DNA of 57,476 bases from Ignisphaera cupida (GCF_030186535.1 NZ_JASNVW010000007.1:1-57476); one strand, 5' to 3'; shown: positions 25,512 to 34,719, numbered from the stretch's first letter. The notes: generated by a model not told the origin, from the sequence alone. Made by a program: numbers and translations.

Positions 25512-26285
25512 ATGGCGTGTTTTGAAAAGCCTTTGACTTTTCCAAGTGCTGGCTATGAGCTTTCAGCCTTTGTTCACATACCGTCTATTGGGTCGAGATT
25601 TTTTGTTTTGATGCTTCATGGGTTTACGGGTAACAAGGTTGAGGCTAATAGGCTTTTTGTTGATGTTGCAAGGGCTTTGTGTAAAGTTGGTGTTTCTGTT
25701 TTTAGATTTGATTATAGGTGTCATGGTGATTCTCCTCTGGATTTTGAGGAGTTTAGGTTTGAGTATGCTTTGGAGGATGCTGAAAATGCTTTAGCCTATG
25801 TTGCTAATGGTTATAGGCCGGAGAGAATAATTGTGTTGGGTTTGAGTATGGGTGGGCATATAGCTGCTAGGTTAGCTGCTGCCCATGGAGATAGGCTTGC
25901 TGGTGCTATTCTCCTATCCCCAGCAATAAACTTTGCAGAAATTGGAAAGGCTATGGAGAGGTTTGTTGCTGAAGCTGGAGATTATTACATTCTCGGGGTT
26001 TTTGGACCTTATAGAATAAGGAAAGAGGGTTTGCTAAGCTTCTCAAAATACAATGCTCTTGAGCTAGTAGATAAAATCACAATACCTGTGCTAATAATAC
26101 ATGCAAAAAACGATGAGGTTGTTCCATATATACAGTCACAGCAATTCTACGAAAAACTTGCTTCAAAAGATAAAAAGCTTGTGCTACTAGATGAGGGAGG
26201 TCACGTATTTTCAACATACAAATCAAAAACAACTGTTATTAGCGAAATAGTTACCTGGGTAAAAGAGAAAATGGGTATAGCATAG
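25512..26285 (+). CDS. Alpha/beta hydrolase (esterase/acyl hydrolase)
   Basis: A 257-residue serine hydrolase. MLHGFTG is the oxyanion-hole strand, IVLGLSMGGHIAARLAA has the nucleophile GLSMGG near residue 110, and HAKNDEVVP and DEGGHVF give the Asp and His of the triad. It resembles feruloyl esterase and monoglyceride-lipase-like archaeal enzymes; the substrate cannot be named. I start it at the ATG at 25512, which has GGTGA upstream; the frame runs on to 25437 but that part holds a membrane-like stretch without support. Cytoplasmic if the short start is right. Confidence 0.85.
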   Translation: MACFEKPLTFPSAGYELSAFVHIPSIGSRFFVLMLHGFTGNKVEANRLFVDVARALCKVGVSVFRFDYRCHGDSPLDFEEFRFEYALEDAENALAYVANGYRPERIIVLGLSMGGHIAARLAAAHGDRLAGAILLSPAINFAEIGKAMERFVAEAGDYYILGVFGPYRIRKEGLLSFSKYNALELVDKITIPVLIIHAKNDEVVPYIQSQQFYEKLASKDKKLVLLDEGGHVFSTYKSKTTVISEIVTWVKEKMGIA

Positions 26286-26423
26286 CACTGCTATGCCAAG
26301 ACCAATACCAGTTAAAGCCTTTTCATAAACATTGCAGCAGTATTTGACTAAGCCAGGAAATAACAAAGCAGTTGATTCGAGTTTTCATCATGTGTAAGCT
26401 TATTACTTTTTTACTACAGTTGT

Positions 26424-26612
26424 TTGCCTTGGTGTGGTTTTTTGCCTGAGTATGTTGATCCTGTTTGTGGCATGGTTGTCGATCCTAAGAAAACTACTTA
26501 CAAAACTGTTTACAGGGGTAGGATATACTATTTCTGTAGCAAACACTGTTTAGAGGAGTTTGAGAAGAATCCTGAGTATTATCTTACTCATGGCCCTAGA
26601 GGCATGCACTAA
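26424..26612 (+). CDS. YHS-domain metal-binding protein
   Basis: A 62-residue protein that is almost all YHS domain: VDPVCGMVVDP, then YYFCSKHCLEEFEKNPEYYL. Such domains bind copper or similar soft metals through the Cys residues. It precedes the CopA-like ATPase gene by a few tens of bases on the same strand, so it is probably its chaperone or sensor. The start is TTG at 26424, with a second TTG seven codons later. Confidence 0.85.
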   Translation: MPWCGFLPEYVDPVCGMVVDPKKTTYKTVYRGRIYYFCSKHCLEEFEKNPEYYLTHGPRGMH

Positions 26613-26673
26613 GCATAGACTGTTTTTGGTTGTTGCATTTGGTTAGGGAGAAGCTAAAGCTTGTTGGTGTTGA

Positions 26674-29055
26674 TTGCCCCTCTGTGTTTATGCCATTAAC
26701 AGGGAGTTTGCTAAGCTTGGTTGTGTAGAGGAATTCAAATTTGATTTATCTACTGGCGAGGCTATAATTGTTTACAATGATTCTATTTGCGGTTTAAACG
26801 ATGTTTATAGAGGGGTTAGAAACGCTGGATACGATGTTGTTAAAGAAGTTGCTGTTTTTGTTGTTGAAGATCTTGACACAGGACTTGCTAGCTATATTGA
26901 GAAAAGGCTTTGCAAAACCACTGGAATTTTTGACTGCATATCATCTATATCAACATCAACTGTAAAAGTTGTTTACAACCCATACACACTAAGCTCTTCA
27001 GATGTTGAAAAGATTTTTTCTGGTCTTGGAGTTGGGTTTAGAAAGCTATTGGAAGAGTCTATTGCTAGAGGCAAAGCATTTGAGAAAAGCTCTTTGCTGA
27101 GAAGAGTTCTATCCTTCTCTATAGGAGTAGCAGTGGTTTCCATAGCAATAGCCTCTATGCTTATGAATATTCACATTAGCTACAACTATGTTTACTACCT
27201 TGCAATAGCATCTTCAGTTGTTATTGCCTTGAACTATGATATTTTGCGTAGAGGCTTTGCGGCATTGGCAAGGCTTTCACCAACCATGGACTCTCTAGTT
27301 TCTTTATCAACAACAATATCATTTTTATTTGGATTAGCATCTCTACTTGGGGTTGCACCCAAAGGCAGTGGCCTTTCCACAGAATCGTTTTTCGAGGCTT
27401 CTGCAGGTGTTTTGGGTTTTGTTGGTTTTGGTCTTTATCTAGAGGAGAGAATTAGGAGAAGCGCTTGGAGTAGTGTTGAGGATCTTGTGAAAAGACTTTA
27501 TAGCAAAGCAAGAGTTGTTGTTGGTGATAAGGTTGTTGAGGTTGATGCTGAGAAGGTTTCTCCAGAATCCATTGTTGAGATTAGAGCTGGTGAGATTATT
27601 CCTGTCGATGGTGTTGTTGTTGATGGTGATGGCTATGTTGATGAATCTAGTTTTACAGGAGAACCACTACCTGTACACAAATCAGCTAAGACCAGAGACC
27701 CTGTTTTGGCTGGCACAATACTTGTTTCTGGCTATTTAAGAGTTAGAGCAACTAGGGTTGGTAGAGAAACAATGCTTTATAGAATTATTGAAACAATTAG
27801 AGAAGCCCAGTTCTACAAGCCCAAGGCTCTTAGAGTTGCTGACAAGTTTGTTGGTGTTTTCACATGGCTTGTTATCGCTCTTGGCATATCCGTTCTTCTA
27901 TACTGGGGTATCATTGTAAGTGATTTCGCCAAGGCAATAATGTTTACAGCAACAGTTTTTGCAACTGCATGCCCATGTGCAATAGGAATTGCAGTTCCAA
28001 TGGCTGTTTCAATTGCTGTTGTTGCTGCATCTAGAAAAGGTGTTGTGATTAGACGTGGAGATGTTTTTGATAGACTACTAGAATCATCTACAATAATCTT
28101 TGATAAAACAGGTACTTTAACTATTGGAAAGCCACATGTTGAAAACATTTGGATTGTGAATAACACTGTTGATGAGAAAACCCTGCTTTTCTACATTTGC
28201 AGTGTTGAGAGTAGAAGTGAACATCCAATAGCAAAAGCAGTTACAGACTTCTGCAAAGATAAAGGTGTTGAGACTGGAGATGTTGAGGAGTTCAACCATT
28301 TTCCAGGTCTTGGAGTTGTTGGCATTATCAACAACTCTACTGTTTCTATTGGGAATATGGAGCTTCTTAAAAGAATGGGTGTTGAGGAGATGGAGAAACT
28401 CGAAAAAATTGATGATATTATAAGCAGCAAGGGGTCTACACCAGTGCTAGTAGCTTTAAACAATTCCCTGGTTGCAGTCATAGAAGTATCTGACAGGCTG
28501 AGGCCAGAGGCGGAGAAGGTGGTTAGATATTTGAAGAGCCTTGGCTATAGAATTGGAATTGCCAGTGGAGATGTTAAGGGCTCTGTGGAGAGATATGCCA
28601 AGGCTCTTCAACTAGATTTTTACCGCTATGAGCTGAAGCCACTTGAGAAAACGGAGCTTGTTAAAGAGATTCAATCAAAAGGTGAGAAGATTCTTTATGT
28701 TGGTGATGGAGTAAACGATGCAGCAACAATATCTGTGGCTCATGTTGGTGTTGCTATGGGTGGTGGAGCAGATGTTTCTAAGGAAGCAGGAGATGTTGTA
28801 TTGACAAGCAATAAATTATCTGATCTAGTTTTCATTATAGAGCTTAGCAAAAAAGTTAGGAGAAAATTCTTAGAAAATATTGCATGGGCATTTATATACA
28901 ACATAGCATTACTGCCAATAGCAGCAGGAGTTTTTTACAGCCATGGAGTGTTCATGAGACCAGAAATGGGTGCAGCAGCAATGATTTTAAGTGATGTGAG
29001 TGTTGTGCTAAATTCGCTAAGATTATTGAAACAAAGCACTTCTAGCTCCATTTGA
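26674..29055 (+). CDS. copA: Copper-exporting P-type ATPase (P1B), N-terminal domain damaged
   Basis: 793 residues from TTG at 26674, a P1B-type ATPase. In order: a damaged heavy-metal-associated domain and a second weaker one (1-120), membrane helices, the TGEPLPV actuator motif, TACPCAIGIAVP with the metal-binding CPC, FDKTGTLT with the phosphorylated Asp, RSEHPIA (HP motif) and GDGVNDAATISVA. The C-terminal helix has MILSDVSVVLNSLRLL. The upstream frame from TTG 26639 reads KLVGVDCPS and would continue to CVYAIN only if one more base were present in CCCCTCTGTG, so the first CxxC is split by a one-base shift. The ATPase body is intact. It forms an operon with the YHS gene. Confidence 0.9.
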   Translation: MPLCVYAINREFAKLGCVEEFKFDLSTGEAIIVYNDSICGLNDVYRGVRNAGYDVVKEVAVFVVEDLDTGLASYIEKRLCKTTGIFDCISSISTSTVKVVYNPYTLSSSDVEKIFSGLGVGFRKLLEESIARGKAFEKSSLLRRVLSFSIGVAVVSIAIASMLMNIHISYNYVYYLAIASSVVIALNYDILRRGFAALARLSPTMDSLVSLSTTISFLFGLASLLGVAPKGSGLSTESFFEASAGVLGFVGFGLYLEERIRRSAWSSVEDLVKRLYSKARVVVGDKVVEVDAEKVSPESIVEIRAGEIIPVDGVVVDGDGYVDESSFTGEPLPVHKSAKTRDPVLAGTILVSGYLRVRATRVGRETMLYRIIETIREAQFYKPKALRVADKFVGVFTWLVIALGISVLLYWGIIVSDFAKAIMFTATVFATACPCAIGIAVPMAVSIAVVAASRKGVVIRRGDVFDRLLESSTIIFDKTGTLTIGKPHVENIWIVNNTVDEKTLLFYICSVESRSEHPIAKAVTDFCKDKGVETGDVEEFNHFPGLGVVGIINNSTVSIGNMELLKRMGVEEMEKLEKIDDIISSKGSTPVLVALNNSLVAVIEVSDRLRPEAEKVVRYLKSLGYRIGIASGDVKGSVERYAKALQLDFYRYELKPLEKTELVKEIQSKGEKILYVGDGVNDAATISVAHVGVAMGGGADVSKEAGDVVLTSNKLSDLVFIIELSKKVRRKFLENIAWAFIYNIALLPIAAGVFYSHGVFMRPEMGAAAMILSDVSVVLNSLRLLKQSTSSSI

Positions 29056-29131
29056 TTTATTTTATAGAAAACAATATTAAAACTCACAAACCTTTTATAG
29101 TTGAAAATAAACTCTGTTGATTGTGATTTAA

Positions 29132-29875
29132 ATGAGTTCAAAGTCTTACAATGTTTTTAGAGATATTGTTGTGAAGCTTATTGATAGAATTGTTGCTGAG
29201 GAGAGAAATAGAATAGAGGAAGCTTCTGAGCTCATAGTGGAAGCACTTAGTAAGGAAGGCTTTGTATATGTGTTTGGCACGGGGCACTCCATGATTACAG
29301 CTCTTGAGATGTTCTATAGAGCTGGAGGACTTGTTAGAATATATCCAATTTTAGATCCATCGCTATTAATGTTAAACGGTGCTTTGAAAAGCACTATGTT
29401 GGAGAGGTTGCCAGGATATGGAGAGGCTATTTTGAACTCAATTCCAATTAAGGAAAACTCTGTCATAATAATAGTGTCTAGTTCTGGTAAAAACGCTGTT
29501 CCAGTGGAGGTAGCTATCAAATCTAGGGAGAAGGGCCTTAAAACAATATGCATAACCTCATTAGAGTATTCAATGAGGCTAAGCCCAAGTAATCCATATG
29601 GAAAGAGATTGTTTGAGGTTTGTGATGTGAGTATAGATAATAAGGTTCCTGAGGGAGATGCTGCTTACGAAGTTAAGGGCTTTGCTCAGAAAATAGCCCC
29701 TGTTTCCACAATTCTAAACTCGTTTATAGTACAACTGCTTGTCATAAGAGTTGTTGAGAAAATGATTGAAAGAGGATTAGATGTTGAAGTTTGGATGAGC
29801 TCCAACATACCTGGAGGCATCGAGAAAAACAAGGAGTACCTAGACAGGTATATTCAAATTGTAAAGCCTTTATGA
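29132..29875 (+). CDS. SIS-domain sugar-phosphate protein (UPF0309-like)
   Basis: A 247-residue SIS-domain protein. FVYVFGTGHSMITALEMFYRAGG and VIIIVSSSGKNAVPVEVAIKSREKG are the two phosphosugar-binding loops, with Ser and Thr residues for the phosphate. Length and pattern fit the UPF0309 group, thought to isomerise or sense amino-sugar phosphates. The PfkB-family gene at 30661 could act in the same pathway but is on the other strand. ATG at 29132 with a CTTTTATAG TATA element about 40 bases before. Confidence 0.8.
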   Translation: MSSKSYNVFRDIVVKLIDRIVAEERNRIEEASELIVEALSKEGFVYVFGTGHSMITALEMFYRAGGLVRIYPILDPSLLMLNGALKSTMLERLPGYGEAILNSIPIKENSVIIIVSSSGKNAVPVEVAIKSREKGLKTICITSLEYSMRLSPSNPYGKRLFEVCDVSIDNKVPEGDAAYEVKGFAQKIAPVSTILNSFIVQLLVIRVVEKMIERGLDVEVWMSSNIPGGIEKNKEYLDRYIQIVKPL

Positions 29876-30050
29876 AGCAGTAACAGCATTGACATAATCT
29901 TTTGTGATATCACCATTTTAATACAATATTGCACTAAACTTGCTAAAGCTATTAACCTTGTTTCGATTTCCTCACTATCTAAGCTAAGATCTGGCATAAA
30001 ACAATAAGCATTTTAAACAGCTAACCTCATGTAGGGTATGTGAGGTTTTT

Positions 30051-30650
30051 ATGTCGGCAAATAGTAGTGGAATTCCAAAGGGATTAGTTGAGAATCTTGA
30101 TGAGGGGGAGACAGTTCTATATGCTGTGAAGAAGAGATTTTCAATTGAGAAGCCTAAGTGGCTTGTTATAACAAATCGAAGGGTTATCTACTTTGATGAA
30201 AAGATTTTTGGTCGCTATGAAATGGTTTCTATTCCTTATGAAAAGCTTGAGAAGATGTATTGTCGCATAGGTTTGCTTGCAACAAGATTTGTTTTAAGTA
30301 TTGAGGATGGGGGTAAGCTGGAGCTTTCGTGGATGGATAGAGAAAGTTCTAGAAAAGCTGTTTCAGCTATGTATAGCGCTATAAAAAGTATTGCTGTTGA
30401 GCCTCCGACAATGGTTAGAAGAAAAAGCTTGTTTAGTGAGGAAATAACTTTGGTTAAGCCAAAAGAGTTTGTGATGCGTGGCATGGTGGCGCAGGCAATT
30501 CAAGTTCCACAGGTTTCTAGAGATTTTGGAAAGGCTGGTGAGAAAGATATTGTGGCTTTGCTTAACATGTTGAAGGAGCTAAGAGATGCTGGAGTACTTA
30601 CAGAGGAAGAGTATAATGAGAAAAAGAAAAAGATTTTGGAAAAGCTTTAG
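30051..30650 (+). CDS. PH-like plus SHOCT domain protein
   Basis: A 199-residue protein. Residues 15-105 look like a bacterial PH domain: GETVLYAVKKR, WLVITNRRVIYFD, YEKLEKMYCRIGLLATRFVLSIEDGG and a helix. Residues 165-199 form a SHOCT motif, DIVALLNMLKELRDAGVLTEEEYNEKKKK. Such proteins oligomerise and act at membranes or in stress response; the function is unknown. ATG at 30051, with GTGAGG upstream, and a TTTTAAAC TATA element near 30015. Confidence 0.8.
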   Translation: MSANSSGIPKGLVENLDEGETVLYAVKKRFSIEKPKWLVITNRRVIYFDEKIFGRYEMVSIPYEKLEKMYCRIGLLATRFVLSIEDGGKLELSWMDRESSRKAVSAMYSAIKSIAVEPPTMVRRKSLFSEEITLVKPKEFVMRGMVAQAIQVPQVSRDFGKAGEKDIVALLNMLKELRDAGVLTEEEYNEKKKKILEKL

Positions 30651-30660
30651 AGAGTTATTG

Positions 30661-31581
30661 CTATAGAGAATATTCATTTATGCTTATCATGGAACGGTAT
30701 TTGTCTATGAGAGTCTCTAGCTCACTTCTTTTTGGTACATCATGCGAGAGAATTCTTGTAGCCTTTACCCCAGCTGCTATAGATGCGTAGAGCATTGCCT
30801 TCTCAATGTTTCTAGACTCCATGTATAAAGTAGCAAAAACCCCTGTAAATATATCGCCGCAACCAGCTGTTGAATAAACCTTTAGCCCAAGTTTTTTCAA
30901 AGGCATTGCACCCACATCCAATGCTCTTCCCCTTCTATAGTCATATAGCGTAGCCCCTTTCTCACCTTTTTTAACAACAATCACACAGTTTTTGTAGGCA
31001 TGTAGATCACTCTTCGAGTTGTTTAAGTATTGTGAAAACTCGTATTCATTTGGCAGTATAAAGCATTCACATTGGGTTTTAGAAACCAACTCAAGAGGAT
31101 TCCAACTGTTTCCAGGATCCATAAACATTAACTGCCCTTTGAATTTCTCTACAATTGCTGTTGCAACATCCCTTGGAATATTTGCTACAACAATCGCTGA
31201 AGAATCTAGAATGTCTTTGGGTATGTGAGAAGCGCTAAGCATGTTGTTTACACCTGGTATTGTTATTATTGTTGACTCTCCCTCATCATCAATTATTATA
31301 TATGCTCTACCAGTTTCACCATCAAAAACAATAACATGCTCTATACCAACACCCTCACTTTGCAAATAGGTTTTAACTGTGTTTTCCAAGTCCTTGCCAA
31401 CAGCACCAAAAAGCTTAACATTTCTAGCCCCTGCCCTGACCATTGAAATAGCTATGTTTGCACCTGTTCCACCAACACCCTCAGTAACAAGATTTCCAAC
31501 AAATTTTCTTCCTCTTTGAAAAAACCCTTTAACAAATAGAATAGTGTCATAGTTTATTCTACCAGCAACAAAAACACTCAA
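30661..31581 (-). CDS. PfkB-family carbohydrate/nucleoside kinase
   Basis: A 306-residue ribokinase-family kinase that phosphorylates a sugar or nucleoside with ATP. It has EGVGGTGANIAISMVRAGA, the substrate site, and the catalytic STAGCGDIFTGVF with the base Asp in the GD pair (the usual DTxGAGD). The family ordinarily begins with Asp; here the first position is Ser. Its stop is 10 bases from that of the PH/SHOCT gene (convergent). The substrate is unknown. It may share a transcript with the PEBP gene upstream. Confidence 0.85.
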   Translation of the reverse strand: MSVFVAGRINYDTILFVKGFFQRGRKFVGNLVTEGVGGTGANIAISMVRAGARNVKLFGAVGKDLENTVKTYLQSEGVGIEHVIVFDGETGRAYIIIDDEGESTIITIPGVNNMLSASHIPKDILDSSAIVVANIPRDVATAIVEKFKGQLMFMDPGNSWNPLELVSKTQCECFILPNEYEFSQYLNNSKSDLHAYKNCVIVVKKGEKGATLYDYRRGRALDVGAMPLKKLGLKVYSTAGCGDIFTGVFATLYMESRNIEKAMLYASIAAGVKATRILSHDVPKRSELETLIDKYRSMISINEYSL

Positions 31582-31587
31582 ATATAA

Positions 31588-32181
31588 TCACCTACTGTAG
31601 AACCCAATCAAATATCCATATGCAATAACATGGCCCTTGACTTTCTCTAAAACATCCTCTGGATGTAGGCCAGATCCCCAGTTAGACTCTATGTCAAGAG
31701 CCAAGGCCACAAATACATACCTATGTGGTTTATCGCCTTTTGGTGGGCATGGACCTCCATAACCAATAAAACCAAAGTCGTTTAACCCCTGCAAAAGTTT
31801 GCCTCTCTGCGACTCCCCCTCATCAAGATTTATGACTAAACCACTTAAGTTGTAAACAATCCAGTGATAGAATATTCCACCTGGTGCATCTGGATCGTAA
31901 ACAATTAGAACAACGCTTTTGGCCTGTGGAGGAACATTAGATATTGTTATTTGAGGTGATGTGTTATCCCCATCGCATGTGTATTTAGCTGGTATTGTCG
32001 AGCCGTTGCTAAAGGATTTGCTTGAAACATAGATGGTTTTCTTCGCATTTCCAATAACGCTTTCCAGCCCAGGTGCCGTAAGCTCTACCTGAACTTGTTT
32101 AAAGAAATTGAGGTAGATGGTTACCGAAATGAGAATAGCTATTATGAGCAAGGCTATTGCTAAGTAAAAAACTTTTTTCAT
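31588..32181 (-). CDS. PEBP-family (YbhB/YbcL) protein, membrane-anchored
   Basis: 197 residues. An N-terminal hydrophobic helix (VFYLAIALLIIAILISVTIYL) anchors it outside the membrane. The PEBP body has YTCDGDNTSPQI, VVLIVYDPDAPGGIFYHWIVYNL and GYGGPCPPKGDKPHRYVF, with the anion-binding Asp, Pro and His cluster. The family binds phospholipid head groups or phosphorylated ligands; its role in archaea is unclear. Six bases separate it from the kinase gene, so one operon is likely. Confidence 0.92.
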   Translation of the reverse strand: MKKVFYLAIALLIIAILISVTIYLNFFKQVQVELTAPGLESVIGNAKKTIYVSSKSFSNGSTIPAKYTCDGDNTSPQITISNVPPQAKSVVLIVYDPDAPGGIFYHWIVYNLSGLVINLDEGESQRGKLLQGLNDFGFIGYGGPCPPKGDKPHRYVFVALALDIESNWGSGLHPEDVLEKVKGHVIAYGYLIGFYSR

Positions 32182-32242
32182 AAAACCACAAATCTCTACA
32201 CACTTTGCAAAAATATAAGTTTAGCAACTCAATGCTTTTGAA

Positions 32243-32845
32243 TTACCTTGAAATAGCTTTTTTAGCTTCTTCAAGAATCTTCTTAGCCAAGTCATTTTCA
32301 CTAGCATTGCTATAGCTAATTGGTTGAGTGAATTGTCTTGGCTTTTTCCTCGCCATGCCAAGAACAATGTTTAGTGAGTAAAGAGCTGTTGATGCCCATG
32401 CTCCATAGCCTATAGACTCTATGGCCATGTTCCCAAGTAGAGCAAGCGCTGTTGCTGATGAGATGAATGAAAGTGTTATTGCAAATCCTATTGCAGAAGT
32501 TGATAGAAACACCTCCTTCCCACTTTCAATATCTGCAAGCCACAGAGCTGCTCCAAAAGCTGCGAATATGGATGTTAGTAGCAAAGACTTTGAGAACACA
32601 TCACCAGCTATTCCAACAACTCTATAAGATTCGTTAAGTGTGTATGCATAACTTTTTAGCACAATCCATGGAGCTGCAAAAACAAGCACAAATACTATAA
32701 GCGATGCAATTGCTCCAACACCTGGCACCACCCCATGCCAGTATCTCCTGTTTCTTACATTGATAGCTACTAGCGATAGTATTGGTATTGAGCCGAGAGC
32801 CGCTATAAAGTAAACTATTTCAAGCACCAGGTAACACCACATCAA
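32243..32845 (-). CDS. Unrecognised multi-pass membrane protein
   Basis: A 200-residue protein with about five hydrophobic helices (for example LEIVYFIAALGSIPILSLVAI, then SLIVFVLVFAAPWIVL and a Leu/Ala-rich one with SFISSATALALLG) and a cytoplasmic-type tail rich in Lys and Glu. No motif allows naming. A TATA-like element on the minus strand and the rightward mobB promoter share the short gap to 32902. Confidence 0.6.
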   Translation of the reverse strand: MMWCYLVLEIVYFIAALGSIPILSLVAINVRNRRYWHGVVPGVGAIASLIVFVLVFAAPWIVLKSYAYTLNESYRVVGIAGDVFSKSLLLTSIFAAFGAALWLADIESGKEVFLSTSAIGFAITLSFISSATALALLGNMAIESIGYGAWASTALYSLNIVLGMARKKPRQFTQPISYSNASENDLAKKILEEAKKAISR

Positions 32846-32901
32846 TTATCACGAGGAGAAAATATTTAAGATTGTAACCACGTTAAGTAATGGGATGAAA
32901 C

Positions 32902-33669
32902 TTGATTTCCTATGTTGTAAAGTTTGTTTCTTTTGAGAGAAGAAGTGGGAAAACAGACATAGCCTCTAAAATTGTTTCAAATCTCAAGGCAAAAGGCTAC
33001 ATAGTTGGTGTTGTTAAGCATTCCCATGGGGAAATAGATGTTGCTGAAAAAGATAGTTTCATCTATGCAAATGCAGGAGCCGATATAGTTGTGGTTTCAT
33101 CTACAAACAAAGGAGCTATTTTCTACAGCAAATGGGTTGATGACTTACCAACAATTCTGAAATACTTGGATACACCAATAATAGTTGTTGAGGGCTTCAA
33201 AGAGTCAGAGGTGGGAGACACAATAGCAGTAATAAACAAAATTGAGGAATTTGAATTAGCAAAAAAGCTTAAGAATCTAATAGCAATTGTTGCTGAAAAC
33301 ACCATTGCAGATACTCTAAAGAAAAACAGTGAAGTACCCATATACACAAAAAGCGATGTAGACAAAATCGCAGAACTCATAGAAAATAAAATGCTTATCC
33401 ACATAGAATCCAAAACACCACAGCTAAACTGTGGTTACTGTGGCTATGAAACATGCAAAGCATTTGCAAAAGCATATGCAATGGGAAAAACAAGCTGGTG
33501 TCCAGTGAAACTAGATGTAAAACTAATGGTAAACAACAAGCCAATACCACTCAACCCATTCGTCAAAAATGCACTAAAATCAACAATAGAAGGATTCATA
33601 TCATCACTAAAAGGAGTAGAGGAAAAGAAAGAAAAAATACTAATCGAAATAAACTACACACAAACCTAA
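32902..33669 (+). CDS. mobB: MobB-like P-loop protein with a C-terminal 4Fe-4S domain
   Basis: 255 residues. The N-terminal 160 residues look like MobB, the GTP-binding adaptor for molybdopterin guanine dinucleotide: FERRSGKTDIASKIV, VVKHSHGEI, then ADIVVVSSTNKGAIF and PIIVVEGFKESEV. Walker A is atypical, with Phe for the first Gly (SFERRSGKT). Residues 175-205 are a Cys cluster CGYCGYETC with a later Cys in SWCPV, as in 4Fe-4S domains. It may serve the tungsto-enzyme at 43455. The start is TTG; AAATATTTAAG at 32860 is a TATA box. Confidence 0.8.
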   Translation: MISYVVKFVSFERRSGKTDIASKIVSNLKAKGYIVGVVKHSHGEIDVAEKDSFIYANAGADIVVVSSTNKGAIFYSKWVDDLPTILKYLDTPIIVVEGFKESEVGDTIAVINKIEEFELAKKLKNLIAIVAENTIADTLKKNSEVPIYTKSDVDKIAELIENKMLIHIESKTPQLNCGYCGYETCKAFAKAYAMGKTSWCPVKLDVKLMVNNKPIPLNPFVKNALKSTIEGFISSLKGVEEKKEKILIEINYTQT

Positions 33670-33789
33670 TTCATTTTCAACTTTATTTATTTGTTCCCCA
33701 CATTGCATGTATGGAATAATGAAAGAGTTGAACAATTTAAAACTCTATTGTTTTATGTGAGATTTTAAAAACACTATCAAAAATAATAA

Positions 33790-33800
33790 GCTTATAAACC
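33790..33800 (+). promoter_or_regulatory. TATA box of nadE
   Basis: GCTTATAAACC is a strong archaeal TATA box, identical to the one upstream of the MoaD-like gene at 46071. It predicts a start near 33818-33825, within the adjacent repeat-like unit. Confidence 0.55.
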
Positions 33801-33802
33801 TG

Positions 33803-33826
33803 GAAATTCAGCAAATGGGATTGAAA
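33803..33826 (+). repeat. Degenerate CRISPR-repeat-like unit before nadE
   Basis: GAAATTCAGCAAATGGGATTGAAA follows the spacing of the array 1 repeat, with its last two thirds best kept (AAATGG.ATTGAAA). It is single, in the same orientation, and about 40 bases upstream of the nadE start. It may be a relic or chance. Confidence 0.4.
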
Positions 33827-33864
33827 AATTGTTTTGGGTTTATGGATTTGGAGTGGTGTTTTCT

Positions 33865-34719
33865 TTGAGGATTTCGATTGATGATATTGTTAATATTGAT
33901 TATGGTTTTGTTGAAAGTTATTTGTCTAGGTTTTTGAGGAGTAGCTTGGCTGCATCTGGTATGAAAGGTTTTGTTGTTGGGGTTAGTGGTGGTGTTGATT
34001 CTGCTGTTGCCTATGCTTTGGCTGTTAGAAGTGTTGGTGTTGATAGAGTTTTCGCTGTTGTTATGCCTGATAAGAATGTTACTCCTGATGATGATGTGAA
34101 AGATGCTGTGAATCTTGTTGAGGGTTTTGGTGGCAGATATGATGTTGTTGAGATTTCTGATATTGTTGATGCCTATGTTAAGAAAATTCCAGTGGCTTCT
34201 CATGGCGATGTTCTTGCTGTTGGGAATCTAAGGGCAAGAATAAGAATGTGCATACTCTACTACTACGCAAACAAGTTCAACTATCTTGTTTTAGGTACTA
34301 GTGATAGAAGTGAGTATTTGCTTGGCTACTTCACAAAATATGGTGATGGAGCTTCCGACATAGCACCACTAATAGTTTTGTTCAAAACCCAGGTGAGAAG
34401 ATTCGGAGAGTTTCTTGGTGTTCCACAAAAAATTGTTAAAAAGCCTAGTTCCCCAAGGCTTTGGCCAGATCACTTAGCTGAGAAAGAACTTGGTTTAAGA
34501 TATGAGGATATAGATCTTGTTTTCTTCGCATTTTTCGATCTTGGTCTACCCGTAAATGAAATTCCTAGTGTTACTGGCGTTAGTGATGATGTTGTTAAAA
34601 AGGTTTTGCATAGATATTCAACAACAATTCACAAAAGATCTGGTGTTTTAATGCCAGATCCAAAACCTGTTGTAGAACAAATTGTTTCATCTGTTTACCA
34701 AAAAATTAGAAGAGGCTAA
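33865..34719 (+). CDS. nadE: NAD+ synthase (ammonia-type)
   Basis: About 284 residues, the short NadE without a glutaminase domain. It amidates nicotinate adenine dinucleotide to NAD. VVGVSGGVDSAVAYALA is the ATP PP-loop, LGTSDRSEYLLGYFTKYGDGASDIAPL binds the substrate, and KKPSSPRLWPDH is the C-terminal conserved loop. I place the start at TTG 33865 because GGAGTGGTG lies just upstream; the frame runs on to 33829. With nadA, nadC and nadX at 19.9-22.6 kb, much of the pathway is in this window. Confidence 0.94.
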   Translation: MRISIDDIVNIDYGFVESYLSRFLRSSLAASGMKGFVVGVSGGVDSAVAYALAVRSVGVDRVFAVVMPDKNVTPDDDVKDAVNLVEGFGGRYDVVEISDIVDAYVKKIPVASHGDVLAVGNLRARIRMCILYYYANKFNYLVLGTSDRSEYLLGYFTKYGDGASDIAPLIVLFKTQVRRFGEFLGVPQKIVKKPSSPRLWPDHLAEKELGLRYEDIDLVFFAFFDLGLPVNEIPSVTGVSDDVVKKVLHRYSTTIHKRSGVLMPDPKPVVEQIVSSVYQKIRRG

